This document shows, piece after piece, positions 10,515 to 18,847 of a stretch of 64,000 nt of DNA (positions within the stretch are counted from its first letter, which is position 1; every line of letters starts with the position of its first letter). The notes beneath the pieces were generated by a model. It saw only the letters and a list, made by a program, of their open reading frames with translations, had not been told where the DNA came from and did not search any database. This DNA comes from Mycobacterium sp. (GTDB taxonomy: Bacteria; Actinomycetota; Actinomycetes; Mycobacteriales; Mycobacteriaceae), in the NCBI GenBank assembly GCA_020438845.1, contig JAGQTV010000052.1:28395-92394 (forward strand), read 5' to 3'. Both the position numbers and the translations under genes were made by a program.

Positions 10515-11150
10515 GTGACCATGCCCCGGGACCCCCACGATCTTGACCCGGATTACGACCGGCACGGCGGGTTCCCCCGTCTCGAACCGGTCGAGGAGCC
10601 GCCCGGTTTCGGCCGCTTCGTCGAGGCGATGCGCCGGGCTCAGGATCTGGCTGTTTCCTGCGACGGGGCTGATTGGAACGCCGCCGCCGATCGCGTCGAA
10701 GACCTGGTTGCCTTCCTGGCACCGCACCGCGGTCCCGGCGGGATCGGCCCTGCCTCACGGGTCATGAACCTGCCAGGCGCAGGCAGCCTGCTGATGGCGC
10801 CGTGGGAGATCCGCCGGTTCGACCCCGACGGGGTCGAGGTGGAGGTGGAGTTCAGCCGGTATCACGTCGGAGGCAACAACGCCGTCCACGGCGGCATGGT
10901 GGCCATGATGTTCGACGTGACGTTCGGGATGATCATCCACGCGACGGGCCGGCCGATCAGCCGGACGGCGTTCCTGCACGTCGACTACCGCAAGGTGACC
11001 CCGATCGACGTGCCGCTTACCGTGCGCGGCTGGGCGGCCCGGGAAGAGGGGCGCAAGACGTTCGTCAACGCCACACTCACCGATGCCGAGGGCAGGTTGC
11101 TGGCCGAGGCCAACGGGCTGATGGTTCAACTGCTGCCCGGCCAGCCCTGA
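10515..11150 (+). CDS. PaaI-type hotdog-fold thioesterase, Rv0356c homologue
   Basis: About 211 residues. The C-terminal two thirds have the single hotdog pattern GGNNAVHGGMVAMMFDVTFG, where HGG followed by an acidic residue on the long helix is the typical catalytic region of 4HBT/PaaI thioesterases. The strand FLHVDYRKVTPI follows. The N-terminal 60 residues are an acidic-proline-rich extension. The expected role is hydrolysis of an acyl-CoA or other thioester of unknown identity in the cytosol. Starts at GTG 10515 (GAAGA just upstream) or ATG 10521 are equally in frame; the longer open frame to 10401 overlaps purA and is rejected. Confidence 0.75.
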   Translation: MTMPRDPHDLDPDYDRHGGFPRLEPVEEPPGFGRFVEAMRRAQDLAVSCDGADWNAAADRVEDLVAFLAPHRGPGGIGPASRVMNLPGAGSLLMAPWEIRRFDPDGVEVEVEFSRYHVGGNNAVHGGMVAMMFDVTFGMIIHATGRPISRTAFLHVDYRKVTPIDVPLTVRGWAAREEGRKTFVNATLTDAEGRLLAEANGLMVQLLPGQP

Positions 11151-11180
11151 GGTTCGCGGGCGGAGTGACAGACTGAACCC

Positions 11181-11849
11181 GTGTCAAGACCTGGTTCCCA
11201 TGCCTTGAAAGCTCTCACCACACCGCGCGCCGCCGCCGTGTCCGGCGTTTTGTTCGCGGTGCTGTTCGCAACCGCGATCGTTCTGATTCGGTCCTCCTTG
11301 CCGGAAGGGGCCGAGCCCGGCTCCCAGTGGCTGACGGAGGGCAACACCAAGATTCGGGTAGCCGCAGAACTGATGCCGTTCGCCGGCATCAGCTTCCTGT
11401 GGTTCATCGGTACGGTGCGGGCGGGCATGGGGGAGTTGGAGGACCGGTTCTTCGCCACCGTGACCTTCGGGAGCGGCCTGTTGTTTCTGGCCATGATGTT
11501 CGCCTCCAGCGCGGTGGGTGGCGCACTGTCCGCCACGAACTCGGCGCTGGGAGAGTCGATCGCGGGCAACGGTGTCGGGGTGTTCGGCCAGATGATGTTG
11601 TTGCACCTGTCCAAGACCTACGGGCTGCGGATGGCGGCGGTGTTCATGATGTCGTTGACAACGATCTGGCTGCGAACCGGCTTGATGCCCCGCTGGCTGG
11701 TGATTCTGAGTTACGTGCTGTCGGTAACTCTGATCGTCGGCGGCGACGTCAGCATGTGGCTGACGCTGGCGTTTCCGGCCTGGGTGCTGGTGGTGAGCCT
11801 CGTGATGCTCGCCCAGGCGGGGGTGCTGAAGGAGCACCACGATGAGTAG
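11181..11849 (+). CDS. Polytopic membrane protein of unknown function
   Basis: 222 residues with about six hydrophobic segments: near 15-37, 60-78, 95-115, 135-160 (less clear), 172-190 and 192-212. No catalytic motif or transporter signature is recognised. The GTG start lies 30 bp after the thioesterase gene. The last 8 bp overlap the start of the VanZ-like gene, so the two are probably co-translated. Confidence 0.65.
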   Translation: MSRPGSHALKALTTPRAAAVSGVLFAVLFATAIVLIRSSLPEGAEPGSQWLTEGNTKIRVAAELMPFAGISFLWFIGTVRAGMGELEDRFFATVTFGSGLLFLAMMFASSAVGGALSATNSALGESIAGNGVGVFGQMMLLHLSKTYGLRMAAVFMMSLTTIWLRTGLMPRWLVILSYVLSVTLIVGGDVSMWLTLAFPAWVLVVSLVMLAQAGVLKEHHDE

Positions 11850-12264
11850 GGACACGCGGCTCGCTCGCCTGCTCTGGCTGGCGCTGCTTGGCTGGGCGTG
11901 CGGCATCCTGTGGTTGTCGTCCTTGACTCCGGACGAACTCCCGTCTGCGGCGCATCTGGTTTGGGACAAGCTCAACCACTTCCTGGCCTACGCGCTCGGC
12001 GGCTGGCTGGCGGCCAACGCAATCCGGCTGTCGCGACCGTCGGCGTCCGTGATCGGAACGATCGTGACTGCCGTTGTCCTCATCGCCGCCTTCGGCGCCC
12101 TCGACGAGCTGTGGCAGGAATTCACCCCCGGCCGCAGCGGGGGCGACCTCTACGACTGGATCGCCGACGCCCTCGGGGCTACCGTCGGTGCGGCGTTGAC
12201 TCTTGTGCCGTGGTGTCGTAGGCGCTGTCCTCCAAAGCCGGCCACCAGATCACCGGCCCGATGA
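11842..12264 (+). CDS. VanZ-like family membrane protein
   Basis: 140 residues with four hydrophobic segments. The family pattern is visible: DKLNHFLAYALGGWL followed by ALDELWQEFTPGRSGGDLYDWIADALGATVG (given here in two parts), matching the conserved KxxHxxxY and ExxQxFxPGRxxxxxDxxAN signatures of VanZ-like proteins. In enterococci VanZ gives low-level teicoplanin resistance; in actinobacteria the role is unknown. The start overlaps the upstream membrane gene by 8 bp. The last 86 bp run convergently into the 3' end of the MMPL gene, where the coding sequence of both strands overlaps. Confidence 0.75.
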   Translation: MSRDTRLARLLWLALLGWACGILWLSSLTPDELPSAAHLVWDKLNHFLAYALGGWLAANAIRLSRPSASVIGTIVTAVVLIAAFGALDELWQEFTPGRSGGDLYDWIADALGATVGAALTLVPWCRRRCPPKPATRSPAR

Positions 12265-14323
12265 GCGTGAACAGCGCCGGGATGACGACGGTGCGCACCA
12301 CGAACGTGTCCAGCAGAATGCCCAGGCCGACGATGATGCCGAGTTGGGTCAATGCGATCAACGGCAGTACCCCCAAGACGGCGAACACGGCCGCCAGGAC
12401 GACGCCCGCACTGGTGATGACCGCGCCGGTCGCTGACACCGCGCGCACGATGCCTTGGCGGGTGCCGTGGTCCGGCGTTTCCTCGCGGGCGCGGGTCACC
12501 AGGAAGATGGTGTAGTCGACGCCGAGTGCGATCAGGAACAGCACGGCGAACAACGGCGTGGTGTTGTCCAGTGCCGGGAAACCCAGCACGTGCACTCCGA
12601 CCCAACCGCCCATGCCGAGTGCAGCCAGGGTTGAGAGTGCGGTCGCCGTCACCAGTACCAGCGGTGCCAGCGCGGCCCGCAAGAGCACGTACAGCACCGC
12701 GAGCACCACGGCCAGGATTGCCGGTATCACCACCCACTGGTCGCGGATCGCCGCCTTGCGGGTGTCCAACGCCTGGGCGTCGGAACCGCCGACGAGTGCA
12801 GCGGGATCGGCCTTTCGAACCGAATCGCGAAGAGCGTCGACGGTGGTGAACGCAGCTTTCGACGCCGGGGCAGCGTCGAGAACCACCTGCCATTGGGTCA
12901 GCCCGGTGTCGGAGACCCCGGCAGGGGTGATCGATGCGATCCCCGGCGTGGACTCGATCGCGGCCGCCACCTGACCGGCGCTCTCGGTGTGGGCGATCAC
13001 CCGGGTCGGGTCGCTCACGCCGCTGGGGAAGTGGTCGGCCAGGGTCTGGAACCCGGTGACCGAATCGGCCTTCACCCGGAACTGGTCGATCAGTGAGAGG
13101 CCTACGGGAAGTGTGACCACCAAGGCGGCCAGCGCGCTCAGGGCCGCGACCGAGACCACCGCCACCCGTCCGGCGTGTCCGGACACCCAGTTCGCCACCC
13201 GATGCCAGGCCCCGGTTGTGGTGAGGTCCTCGCTGCCGGGCTGAGGTATGAAGGGCCAGAACAACTTCCGGCCAAACAAGGCCAGCAGGGGTGGCAGCAT
13301 CAGCAGAACGAATAACGCGGCCACCAGAAGACCGGAGGCCGCCTGCACCCCGAGGCTGCGAGTGGTCGGTGAGGATGCCAGCAGCAGTGTGAGCAACGCC
13401 AGGACCACCGTTGCGTTGCTGGCCACAATGGCGGGGCCGGCATGGCGCACCGCGGTCCGCAGCGCCTGCCGGTGGCTGGTTGCCGATGCCGCAGGACGAC
13501 GCAGTTCCTCGCGGTAGCGCGAGATCAACAGCAGCGCGTAGTTGGTCCCCGCGCCGAACACCAGCACGCTGGTGATGCCGGTGGTCGATCCGTCGCCGCC
13601 CATCCCGGTGCTCTCGGCGATTGCCGCTCCGAGCACAGCGGCCACCCGGTCGGCGAAAGCGATCACCAACAGCGGCACCAGCCACAACACCGGCGAGCGA
13701 TAGGTGATGATCAGCAGCAGTGCCACCACCATGCCGGTGACGGCCAGCAGTGTCACGTTGGCGCCGGAGAACGAATTCGCGATGTCGGCGCCGAACGCGG
13801 GGCCGCCTGTCACGTTGGCCACCAAGCCGGTTGGAAGTCCCGCTCTGGCGGCCGCGCGTAAGGCGGTCACGGTATCGGACAGTTCGAACCCGGTGAGGTC
13901 CGGCTTCAGCGCCACAGGTGCCAGCGCCGCCTGGCCGTCGGCCGAGGGAATCGGTGGTACGGGCGGCCCGGCGGCCACGCCGTTGACCCCCATCATGCGC
14001 TGGTGGGCCTGCTGTACGGCGTCGAGGTCCGCCGGCGACAGCGCCCCGCCGTCTGCTTTGGTCACCACCAGGATCACCGGTGCCGTGTCGCCGCCGGGGA
14101 ACTGCTTGGCCAATTCGGCCGCCCTGGCCGACTCGGCGGTGGGGGGCAGTACCACCGGCGATTGCTCGGCGCTCGAACTTGCCGGGATCAGCCCCAACAG
14201 AGCTCCGCCGATCAACGCCACGGCAATCGCCAGCAGCCATGAGAGGCGGCCGGACACCAGTCCGCCGAAACGTTCCCAGAGCGGGTGATGCAGCTCGGGT
14301 GCGCGGTGCATGCCGAACATCAT
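12179..14323 (-). CDS. MMPL/RND-family transporter
   Basis: A 714-residue inner-membrane transporter with the duplicated RND layout: one helix, a periplasmic loop (about 45-180), a bundle of helices, a second helix, a second loop (about 395-520) and a final bundle. The second half carries the proton-relay pair in GVDYTIFLVTRAREE. The equivalent place in the first half reads GTNYALLLISRYREE, with Asn where MmpL3-type proteins have Asp. It belongs to the shorter ActII-3-like MMPL class, about 700 residues, and not to the large MmpL lipid exporters. Substrate unknown; lipid or secondary-metabolite export is likely. The start (ATG 14323, or ATG 14320) is 22 bp from the divergent ATPase gene. Confidence 0.85.
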   Translation of the reverse strand: MMFGMHRAPELHHPLWERFGGLVSGRLSWLLAIAVALIGGALLGLIPASSSAEQSPVVLPPTAESARAAELAKQFPGGDTAPVILVVTKADGGALSPADLDAVQQAHQRMMGVNGVAAGPPVPPIPSADGQAALAPVALKPDLTGFELSDTVTALRAAARAGLPTGLVANVTGGPAFGADIANSFSGANVTLLAVTGMVVALLLIITYRSPVLWLVPLLVIAFADRVAAVLGAAIAESTGMGGDGSTTGITSVLVFGAGTNYALLLISRYREELRRPAASATSHRQALRTAVRHAGPAIVASNATVVLALLTLLLASSPTTRSLGVQAASGLLVAALFVLLMLPPLLALFGRKLFWPFIPQPGSEDLTTTGAWHRVANWVSGHAGRVAVVSVAALSALAALVVTLPVGLSLIDQFRVKADSVTGFQTLADHFPSGVSDPTRVIAHTESAGQVAAAIESTPGIASITPAGVSDTGLTQWQVVLDAAPASKAAFTTVDALRDSVRKADPAALVGGSDAQALDTRKAAIRDQWVVIPAILAVVLAVLYVLLRAALAPLVLVTATALSTLAALGMGGWVGVHVLGFPALDNTTPLFAVLFLIALGVDYTIFLVTRAREETPDHGTRQGIVRAVSATGAVITSAGVVLAAVFAVLGVLPLIALTQLGIIVGLGILLDTFVVRTVVIPALFTLIGPVIWWPALEDSAYDTTAQESTPHRR

Positions 14324-14345
14324 CGCGCCTGGCTATGGTCGACGG

Positions 14346-15461
14346 GTGCTCGACACCCTTGCCGTGGAGAACTATCGGTCCCTGCGGCGGGTGGTGGTGT
14401 CCTTGCGGCGGTGCACGGTGGTGACCGGACCCAACGGCAGCGGAAAGTCGAATCTGTACCGCGCCCTGCGACTGCTGGCCGATTCGGCACGCAACGGGGC
14501 AGTCAACGCGCTGGCGCGGGAAGGCGGGTTGGCCTCGACCATGTGGGCCGGTCCGGGACGACCCGGACCCGTGAGCCTCAAACTCGGTTTCGCCGGGGCC
14601 GACTTCGGCTACGCAGTCGACCTCGGGCTGCCCCAAGACGGCAACACCCTGTTCTCGCTCGACCCCGAGATCAAGGCCGAAGCGGTGTGGGCCGGGCCGG
14701 TGTTGCGGCCGTCCACTGCGCTGGCGGAGCGCGGTGGACCACTGGTGCGCATCCGCGACGGTGACGGCAACTGGGCTATCGCGGCCAAGGGCATGCGTCC
14801 GTTCGACAGCATGGTCAGTGAACTGGCCGATCCCCAGACCGCGCCCGAACTGGTGCTGCTTCGGGAGCGGATGCGGTCCTGGCGGTTTTACGACCATGTC
14901 CGGACCGACGGTTCGGCACCGGTCCGTCAGCCCAGGATCGGTACCCGAACAATGGTTTTGGGTAACGACGGTGCCGACTTGGCGGCGGCGTGGCAGACCA
15001 TCAAGGAGATCGGCGACGCCGCCGCCCTGGCCGAGTCGGTGGAGGCCGCCTTTCCGGGCAGCCGGGTCGAGATCGTCCCTGGCGAACGGTTCGAGTTGGC
15101 GCTGCGCCAGCCCGGGATGATGCGTGCGCTCACCGCTGCGGAGTTGTCCGACGGAACGCTGAGGTATCTGCTGTGGACCGCGGCGCTGCTCAGCCCCCGG
15201 CCCGCCGAACTGACTGTCCTCAACGAACCGGAGGCCAGCCTGCACCCGGATCTGATTCCGGCACTGGCCGGGCTGATAGCCCGGGCCGCCCAACGGTCGC
15301 AACTCGTCATAGTCACCCATTCCGAGGCCTTGGTGCGGGCCCTCGGGGCAATCGCCGACGACCTGGGCCTGCTGCGGCTGGCCAAGGACGACGGCCAGAC
15401 CGTGATCGAGGAACAGAGCCTGCTCGACGAGCCGGCCTGGCACTGGCCCGGCCGCCGGTGA
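14346..15461 (+). CDS. AAA family ATPase of the RecF/OLD-like ABC-ATPase type
   Basis: About 371 residues. Walker A is GPNGSGKSN near residue 26. An ABC-type signature is LSDGTLRYL, Walker B is LTVLNEPEASLHPDL and the switch histidine lies in IVTHSEALV, an arrangement found in RecF, OLD and SMC-like ATPase heads. There is no room for a long coiled coil and no TOPRIM nuclease domain, so it is a stand-alone ATPase. The GTG at 14346 starts VLDTLAVENYRSLRR, the normal beginning of this family (LxxxxIxNYRSL). It is divergent to the MMPL gene. The role could be DNA repair, or one half of an unrecognised defence pair; no partner nuclease gene is adjacent. Confidence 0.8.
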   Translation: MLDTLAVENYRSLRRVVVSLRRCTVVTGPNGSGKSNLYRALRLLADSARNGAVNALAREGGLASTMWAGPGRPGPVSLKLGFAGADFGYAVDLGLPQDGNTLFSLDPEIKAEAVWAGPVLRPSTALAERGGPLVRIRDGDGNWAIAAKGMRPFDSMVSELADPQTAPELVLLRERMRSWRFYDHVRTDGSAPVRQPRIGTRTMVLGNDGADLAAAWQTIKEIGDAAALAESVEAAFPGSRVEIVPGERFELALRQPGMMRALTAAELSDGTLRYLLWTAALLSPRPAELTVLNEPEASLHPDLIPALAGLIARAAQRSQLVIVTHSEALVRALGAIADDLGLLRLAKDDGQTVIEEQSLLDEPAWHWPGRR

Positions 15462-15502
15462 GGCCCGTCTATTCCGGGCAGCCCCGCTTATCCTGTTCAG
15501 CT

Positions 15503-15937
15503 ATGAGCGAACGCGAAAACAAGCCCAGCGTGCTGCCGATCGGGATAGCGCTGGGGTTGGTTGTGGTCGCGATGCTCGCCATGGGTGTGCTGCGGCTGAT
15601 CAAGGGTGACGAGGTTCCGGCCGAGGGACTGGTGGGCCGCGCTGTCGTCGCACAGAACGACGCCCTGCAACGGGAGAACTACCCGGACTTCCGCCGTTAC
15701 ACCTGTACCGCCCAGCAGGGCACCGAGTCGCAGGTGATCGGCGATCAGCGGCAGTCCAAAGCGGCCAAGGGCAATCGCTTCGTCGACGACGTCGAAGAGG
15801 TGGTGGTCACCGAGGACAGGGCCACCGCCGACGTGGTCTACCACTTCGAGAAGGCGCCGGATGACAAGATCACGACGCCCATGACTTTCGCCCGGGAAAA
15901 CGACGTGTGGACGGTGTGCTCGCCCGGGCCGAAGTAG
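15503..15937 (+). CDS. Small membrane-anchored protein with a lumazine-binding/DUF4878-like domain
   Basis: 144 residues. One transmembrane helix (about 12-29) follows a short charged cytoplasmic tail. The outside domain of about 110 residues has the pattern YPDFRRYTC, then alternating strands ending VVYHFEKAPDD and ENDVWTVCSPG. This resembles the small NTF2-like domains (DUF4878 or lumazine-binding type) common in mycobacterial membrane proteins. The two cysteines, one early in the domain and one near the end, may form a disulphide outside the membrane. The ATG at 15503 begins MSERENKPS; the open frame to 14990 is a shadow of the ATPase gene. Confidence 0.65.
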   Translation: MSERENKPSVLPIGIALGLVVVAMLAMGVLRLIKGDEVPAEGLVGRAVVAQNDALQRENYPDFRRYTCTAQQGTESQVIGDQRQSKAAKGNRFVDDVEEVVVTEDRATADVVYHFEKAPDDKITTPMTFARENDVWTVCSPGPK

Positions 15938-15940
15938 CCG

Positions 15941-16279
15941 TCAGTCCCGGGCGAATTCGGCTGCGATGCCGATCCCGAACGCCACGACGACCGCGACTAT
16001 GACCAGCGTCGTCACCGGGATGAGATAGCGGGACAGTGGTGTCTGCCCGGTGCCTACCGTATGCAGCACCCGCTGGTAGCGCGCTCGCACGATGAACAGT
16101 CCGGCGACGCCGCCGAACGCGCAGAGCAAGACGCCGGGGTAGGGGGGAAAATCCTCCGCCACGCTCCAGCGGATTGCGAGCGCGCCGACGGCGATCAGGC
16201 CGAGGCTGGTGCGGCGCCATGACAGTGCGGTTCGCTCCGCCTGTCTTCCAGCATCGGGCTGTTGCGGGGTCGACTGCAC
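15941..16279 (-). CDS. DUF202 membrane protein (second of a pair)
   Basis: 112 residues beginning at GTG 16279, one base after the stop codon of the upstream DUF202 gene, so the two are translationally coupled. It has the family start (ERTALSWRRTSLGLIAVGALA) and two further hydrophobic segments. DUF202 (YidH-like) proteins are small three-helix membrane proteins of unknown function. The pair resembles Rv2272-Rv2273 of M. tuberculosis in type. The longer open frame up to 16429 overlaps the first DUF202 gene and is rejected. Confidence 0.75.
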   Translation of the reverse strand: MQSTPQQPDAGRQAERTALSWRRTSLGLIAVGALAIRWSVAEDFPPYPGVLLCAFGGVAGLFIVRARYQRVLHTVGTGQTPLSRYLIPVTTLVIVAVVVAFGIGIAAEFARD

Positions 16280-16280
16280 G

Positions 16281-16649
16281 CTATCGCGCTTCGGCCAGAT
16301 AGATGAGTACGGCCGCCGCGGCGATGATGATCGCGACGCCGGCGATGAGGAGTCGGGGCAGCGGATCGTATGGCAACGGCCGGTTCTCTCGCATGGCGCG
16401 TTCGGCGCGGTCCCAGCGCCAGTAGGCACCGACGGTCACCGCCAGGGACAGCGCGAGCAGCAACGCCGTGATACCCAGCCGCATCGGCCGGGGTCCGAAA
16501 TTGTGGATCAGGCTCGACAACGCGACCGCACCGGCCAACAGGCCCAGCCCGGTCCGCAGCCAGGCCAGGAAGGTCCGCTCGTTGGCCAGGGTGAACCGGT
16601 AGTCCGGATCGGTGCCAACGCTGCGCAGGGGCGGCTTGCGCAGAGTCAC
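16281..16649 (-). CDS. YidH-like DUF202 membrane protein (first of a pair)
   Basis: 122 residues from GTG 16649. The cytoplasmic N-terminus leads to the DUF202 hallmark DYRFTLANERTFLAWLRTGLG. Three hydrophobic helices follow, around residues 33-53, 62-80 and 98-116. Function is unknown. The open frame continues upstream to 17090, but that part is antisense to the rhodanese gene. The 81 bp between this start and the rhodanese start at 16731 must hold both divergent promoters. Confidence 0.75.
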   Translation of the reverse strand: MTLRKPPLRSVGTDPDYRFTLANERTFLAWLRTGLGLLAGAVALSSLIHNFGPRPMRLGITALLLALSLAVTVGAYWRWDRAERAMRENRPLPYDPLPRLLIAGVAIIIAAAAVLIYLAEAR

Positions 16650-16730
16650 GGTGGCATCCTGCGCGGGGTCATCAGCTGACCGTACCGCTCGCACTGAGAT
16701 GGGGAGCGCCGGTATGGAAGACTCCGAAAC

Positions 16731-17141
16731 GTGAGCTATGCCGGTGACATCACCCCGCAAGAGAGCTGGGAGCTGCTCAGCCAGAACCCTGATTCCGTGC
16801 TCGTCGACGTCCGCACCTCCGCAGAGTGGAACTGGGTCGGCCGTCCGGACCTGACCGAACTGGGCAAGGAGGTGGTGTTCGTGGAGTGGAACACCGCTGA
16901 GGGCCCCAACCCGAGCTTCGTTGCCGACCTTCTCGCGGCGGGCGTCACGCCCGGCGATCGGCCGGTGATCTTTCTGTGCCGCTCGGGCGCCCGGTCCATC
17001 CCGGCCGCCGAGGCAGCGACGGCTGCCGGGATCGGGCCGTCGTACAACATGCTTCAGGGTTTCGAGGGGCATCTCGACGAGGCGGGCCACCGAGGCGTCA
17101 CCGGCTGGCGGGCAGTGGGTCTGCCGTGGAAGCAGTCGTGA
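16731..17141 (+). CDS. Rhodanese-like sulfurtransferase, Rv0390 homologue
   Basis: A 136-residue single rhodanese domain. The active-site loop is CRSGARS, whose cysteine would carry the persulfide; the preceding strand VIFL and the N-terminal VLVDVRT are typical. Its stop codon overlaps the GTG of metZ (GTGA), so the two are one translational unit as in M. tuberculosis. A role in supplying or handling sulfide for O-succinylhomoserine sulfhydrylation is plausible from this coupling, but that is inference. Confidence 0.9.
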   Translation: MSYAGDITPQESWELLSQNPDSVLVDVRTSAEWNWVGRPDLTELGKEVVFVEWNTAEGPNPSFVADLLAAGVTPGDRPVIFLCRSGARSIPAAEAATAAGIGPSYNMLQGFEGHLDEAGHRGVTGWRAVGLPWKQS

Positions 17142-18370
17142 GCTCTCAGGGAGACGCGGTTCCCTCGGTTCGGATTCCGAAGCCGCTGCCCGAAGGGGTC
17201 AGCCAGGCCACGATCGGGGTGCGCGGCGGATTGCTGCGCTCAGCTTTCGAGGAGACTGCCGAGGGGCTGTACCTGACGTCGGGTTATGTTTACGGTTCGG
17301 CTGCTGAGGCGGAGAAGGCGTTCACCGGTGAGGTAGACCGCTTCGTCTACTCCCGGTACGGCAACCCGACCATCGAGATGTTCCAGGAACGGCTACGGCT
17401 GATCGAGGGTGCCGAAGCGGTGTTCGCCACCGCGTCCGGGATGTCCGCAGTGTTCACGGCGTTGGGCGCACTGTTGGCCTCCGGCGACCGGTTGGTGGCG
17501 GCTCGCAGTTTGTTCGGTTCGTGTTTCGTGGTGTGTAACGAGATCCTGCCCCGCTGGGGCGTGGAGACCGTCTTCGTCGACGGCGACGACCTCGCGCAGT
17601 GGGAGCAGGCGCTGTCGGTTCCGACCACGGCGGTGTTCTTCGAGACGCCATCGAATCCGATGCAGTCGCTGGTGGACATCGCCGCAGTGTCGGAAATGGC
17701 ACATGCCGCCGGTGCGAAAGTGGTTCTGGACAACGTTTTTGCCACGCCACTGCTCCAGCAGGGTTTCCCGCTGGGGGTTGACGTGGTGATCTATTCCGGG
17801 ACCAAACACATCGATGGCCAGGGCCGTGTGCTTGGTGGGGCGATTCTGGGCGACAAGGAGTACATCGACGGTCCGGTGCAGACGTTGATGCGCCACACCG
17901 GCCCGGCTTTGAGCCCCTTCAATGCCTGGGTGCTCCTGAAAGGGCTTGAGACGCTGTCGGTTCGGGTGAACTACAGCAACGCCTCGGCGCAACGGGTGGC
18001 GGAGTTCCTGGAGGGCCATCCGGCGGTGCGCTGGGTGCGGTACCCGTATCTGCCGTCGCATCCGCAGTACGACCTGGCAAAGCGGCAGATGGACGGCGGC
18101 GGCACTGTCGTCACCTTCGAACTCGACGCTTCGGCCGGCCGCGCCAAGGAACGGGTTTTCGAGGTGCTCGACAAGCTGTCCGTCATCGACATCTCCAACA
18201 ACTTGGGGGATGCGAAGACGCTGATCACCCACCCGGCCACCACCACTCACCGGGCGATGGGCCCGGAAGGCCGGGCGGCCATCGGCCTGGGCGACGGGGT
18301 GGTGCGCATCTCGGTGGGCCTGGAGGGCACCGACGACCTGATCGCCGACCTGGACAGGGCCCTGGGATAG
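17138..18370 (+). CDS. metZ: O-succinylhomoserine sulfhydrylase
   Basis: A 410-residue Cys/Met-metabolism PLP enzyme that makes homocysteine from O-succinylhomoserine and sulfide in methionine biosynthesis. Visible motifs are YSRYGNPT, the SGMSAVF PLP-phosphate region, ETPSNP, DNVFATP and the Schiff-base lysine in YSGTKHIDGQG. The C-terminal SVGLEGTDDLIADL is a normal family end. The start is GTG 17138, overlapping the rhodanese stop. Length and neighbours match Rv0391. Confidence 0.95.
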   Translation: MSSQGDAVPSVRIPKPLPEGVSQATIGVRGGLLRSAFEETAEGLYLTSGYVYGSAAEAEKAFTGEVDRFVYSRYGNPTIEMFQERLRLIEGAEAVFATASGMSAVFTALGALLASGDRLVAARSLFGSCFVVCNEILPRWGVETVFVDGDDLAQWEQALSVPTTAVFFETPSNPMQSLVDIAAVSEMAHAAGAKVVLDNVFATPLLQQGFPLGVDVVIYSGTKHIDGQGRVLGGAILGDKEYIDGPVQTLMRHTGPALSPFNAWVLLKGLETLSVRVNYSNASAQRVAEFLEGHPAVRWVRYPYLPSHPQYDLAKRQMDGGGTVVTFELDASAGRAKERVFEVLDKLSVIDISNNLGDAKTLITHPATTTHRAMGPEGRAAIGLGDGVVRISVGLEGTDDLIADLDRALG

Positions 18371-18372
18371 CG

Positions 18373-18843
18373 ATGTCGCGTAACTCGGCAGCCAAGAAGG
18401 CGCGTCGGAAAAAGCGGCAGGTGAACCGCGATGCGCGGTGGATTCCCCCCCTCGACCTGGAATCGGAACCCGTGGATGTCGATCCACTGGCAGTTGATGA
18501 GGGGTCGTCCGAACTGCTTGCCGCTGCAGAGGAATTCGATGCGTGGATTCTCTCGCGTGGTTGGACCTATGACGAAGACAACTCCGTCGACGGGGTGGCC
18601 ACCTGGGTCTACGAGCCGTCGGCCGCTGAGTTCGACGACGACGAGGAGGCCGAGCCGGTGACCAGGGTCTGGATCGCCGTTGTGGGCGACGAGGACGACT
18701 TCCCGATTTCGGTCAACGCGGCACTGGTCGGTGCTGGCGACGACGGACGCGGGGTCTACCGGGTAAGCCCCCCCGTTCTGATAGGTGGTATCGGGCAGAT
18801 CGAGGCCCATCGTCACGGAATGGTGGCGCCGGAGTTGGCCTGA
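18373..18843 (+). CDS. Conserved hypothetical acidic protein
   Basis: 156 residues starting 3 bp after the metZ stop, so it is probably the last gene of the rhodanese-metZ operon. The first 20 residues are strongly basic (KKARRKKRQ), the rest is acidic with a run of Asp/Glu near residue 85. No known domain, signal peptide or membrane helix is seen. It looks like a real gene because it fills the space between metZ and the convergent SDR gene with good codon bias. Function unknown. Confidence 0.6.
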   Translation: MSRNSAAKKARRKKRQVNRDARWIPPLDLESEPVDVDPLAVDEGSSELLAAAEEFDAWILSRGWTYDEDNSVDGVATWVYEPSAAEFDDDEEAEPVTRVWIAVVGDEDDFPISVNAALVGAGDDGRGVYRVSPPVLIGGIGQIEAHRHGMVAPELA

Positions 18844-18847
18844 TCCG

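Noticed and set aside
12179-12264. Frameshift or fusion between the VanZ-like and MMPL genes
   Set aside because: They are on opposite strands and simply overlap tail to tail by 86 bp; both C-termini look normal.
12150-15443. 1097-codon open frame on the minus strand
   Set aside because: Arg/Gly/His-rich shadow antisense to the ATPase and in another frame over the MMPL gene; both real genes have strong motifs.
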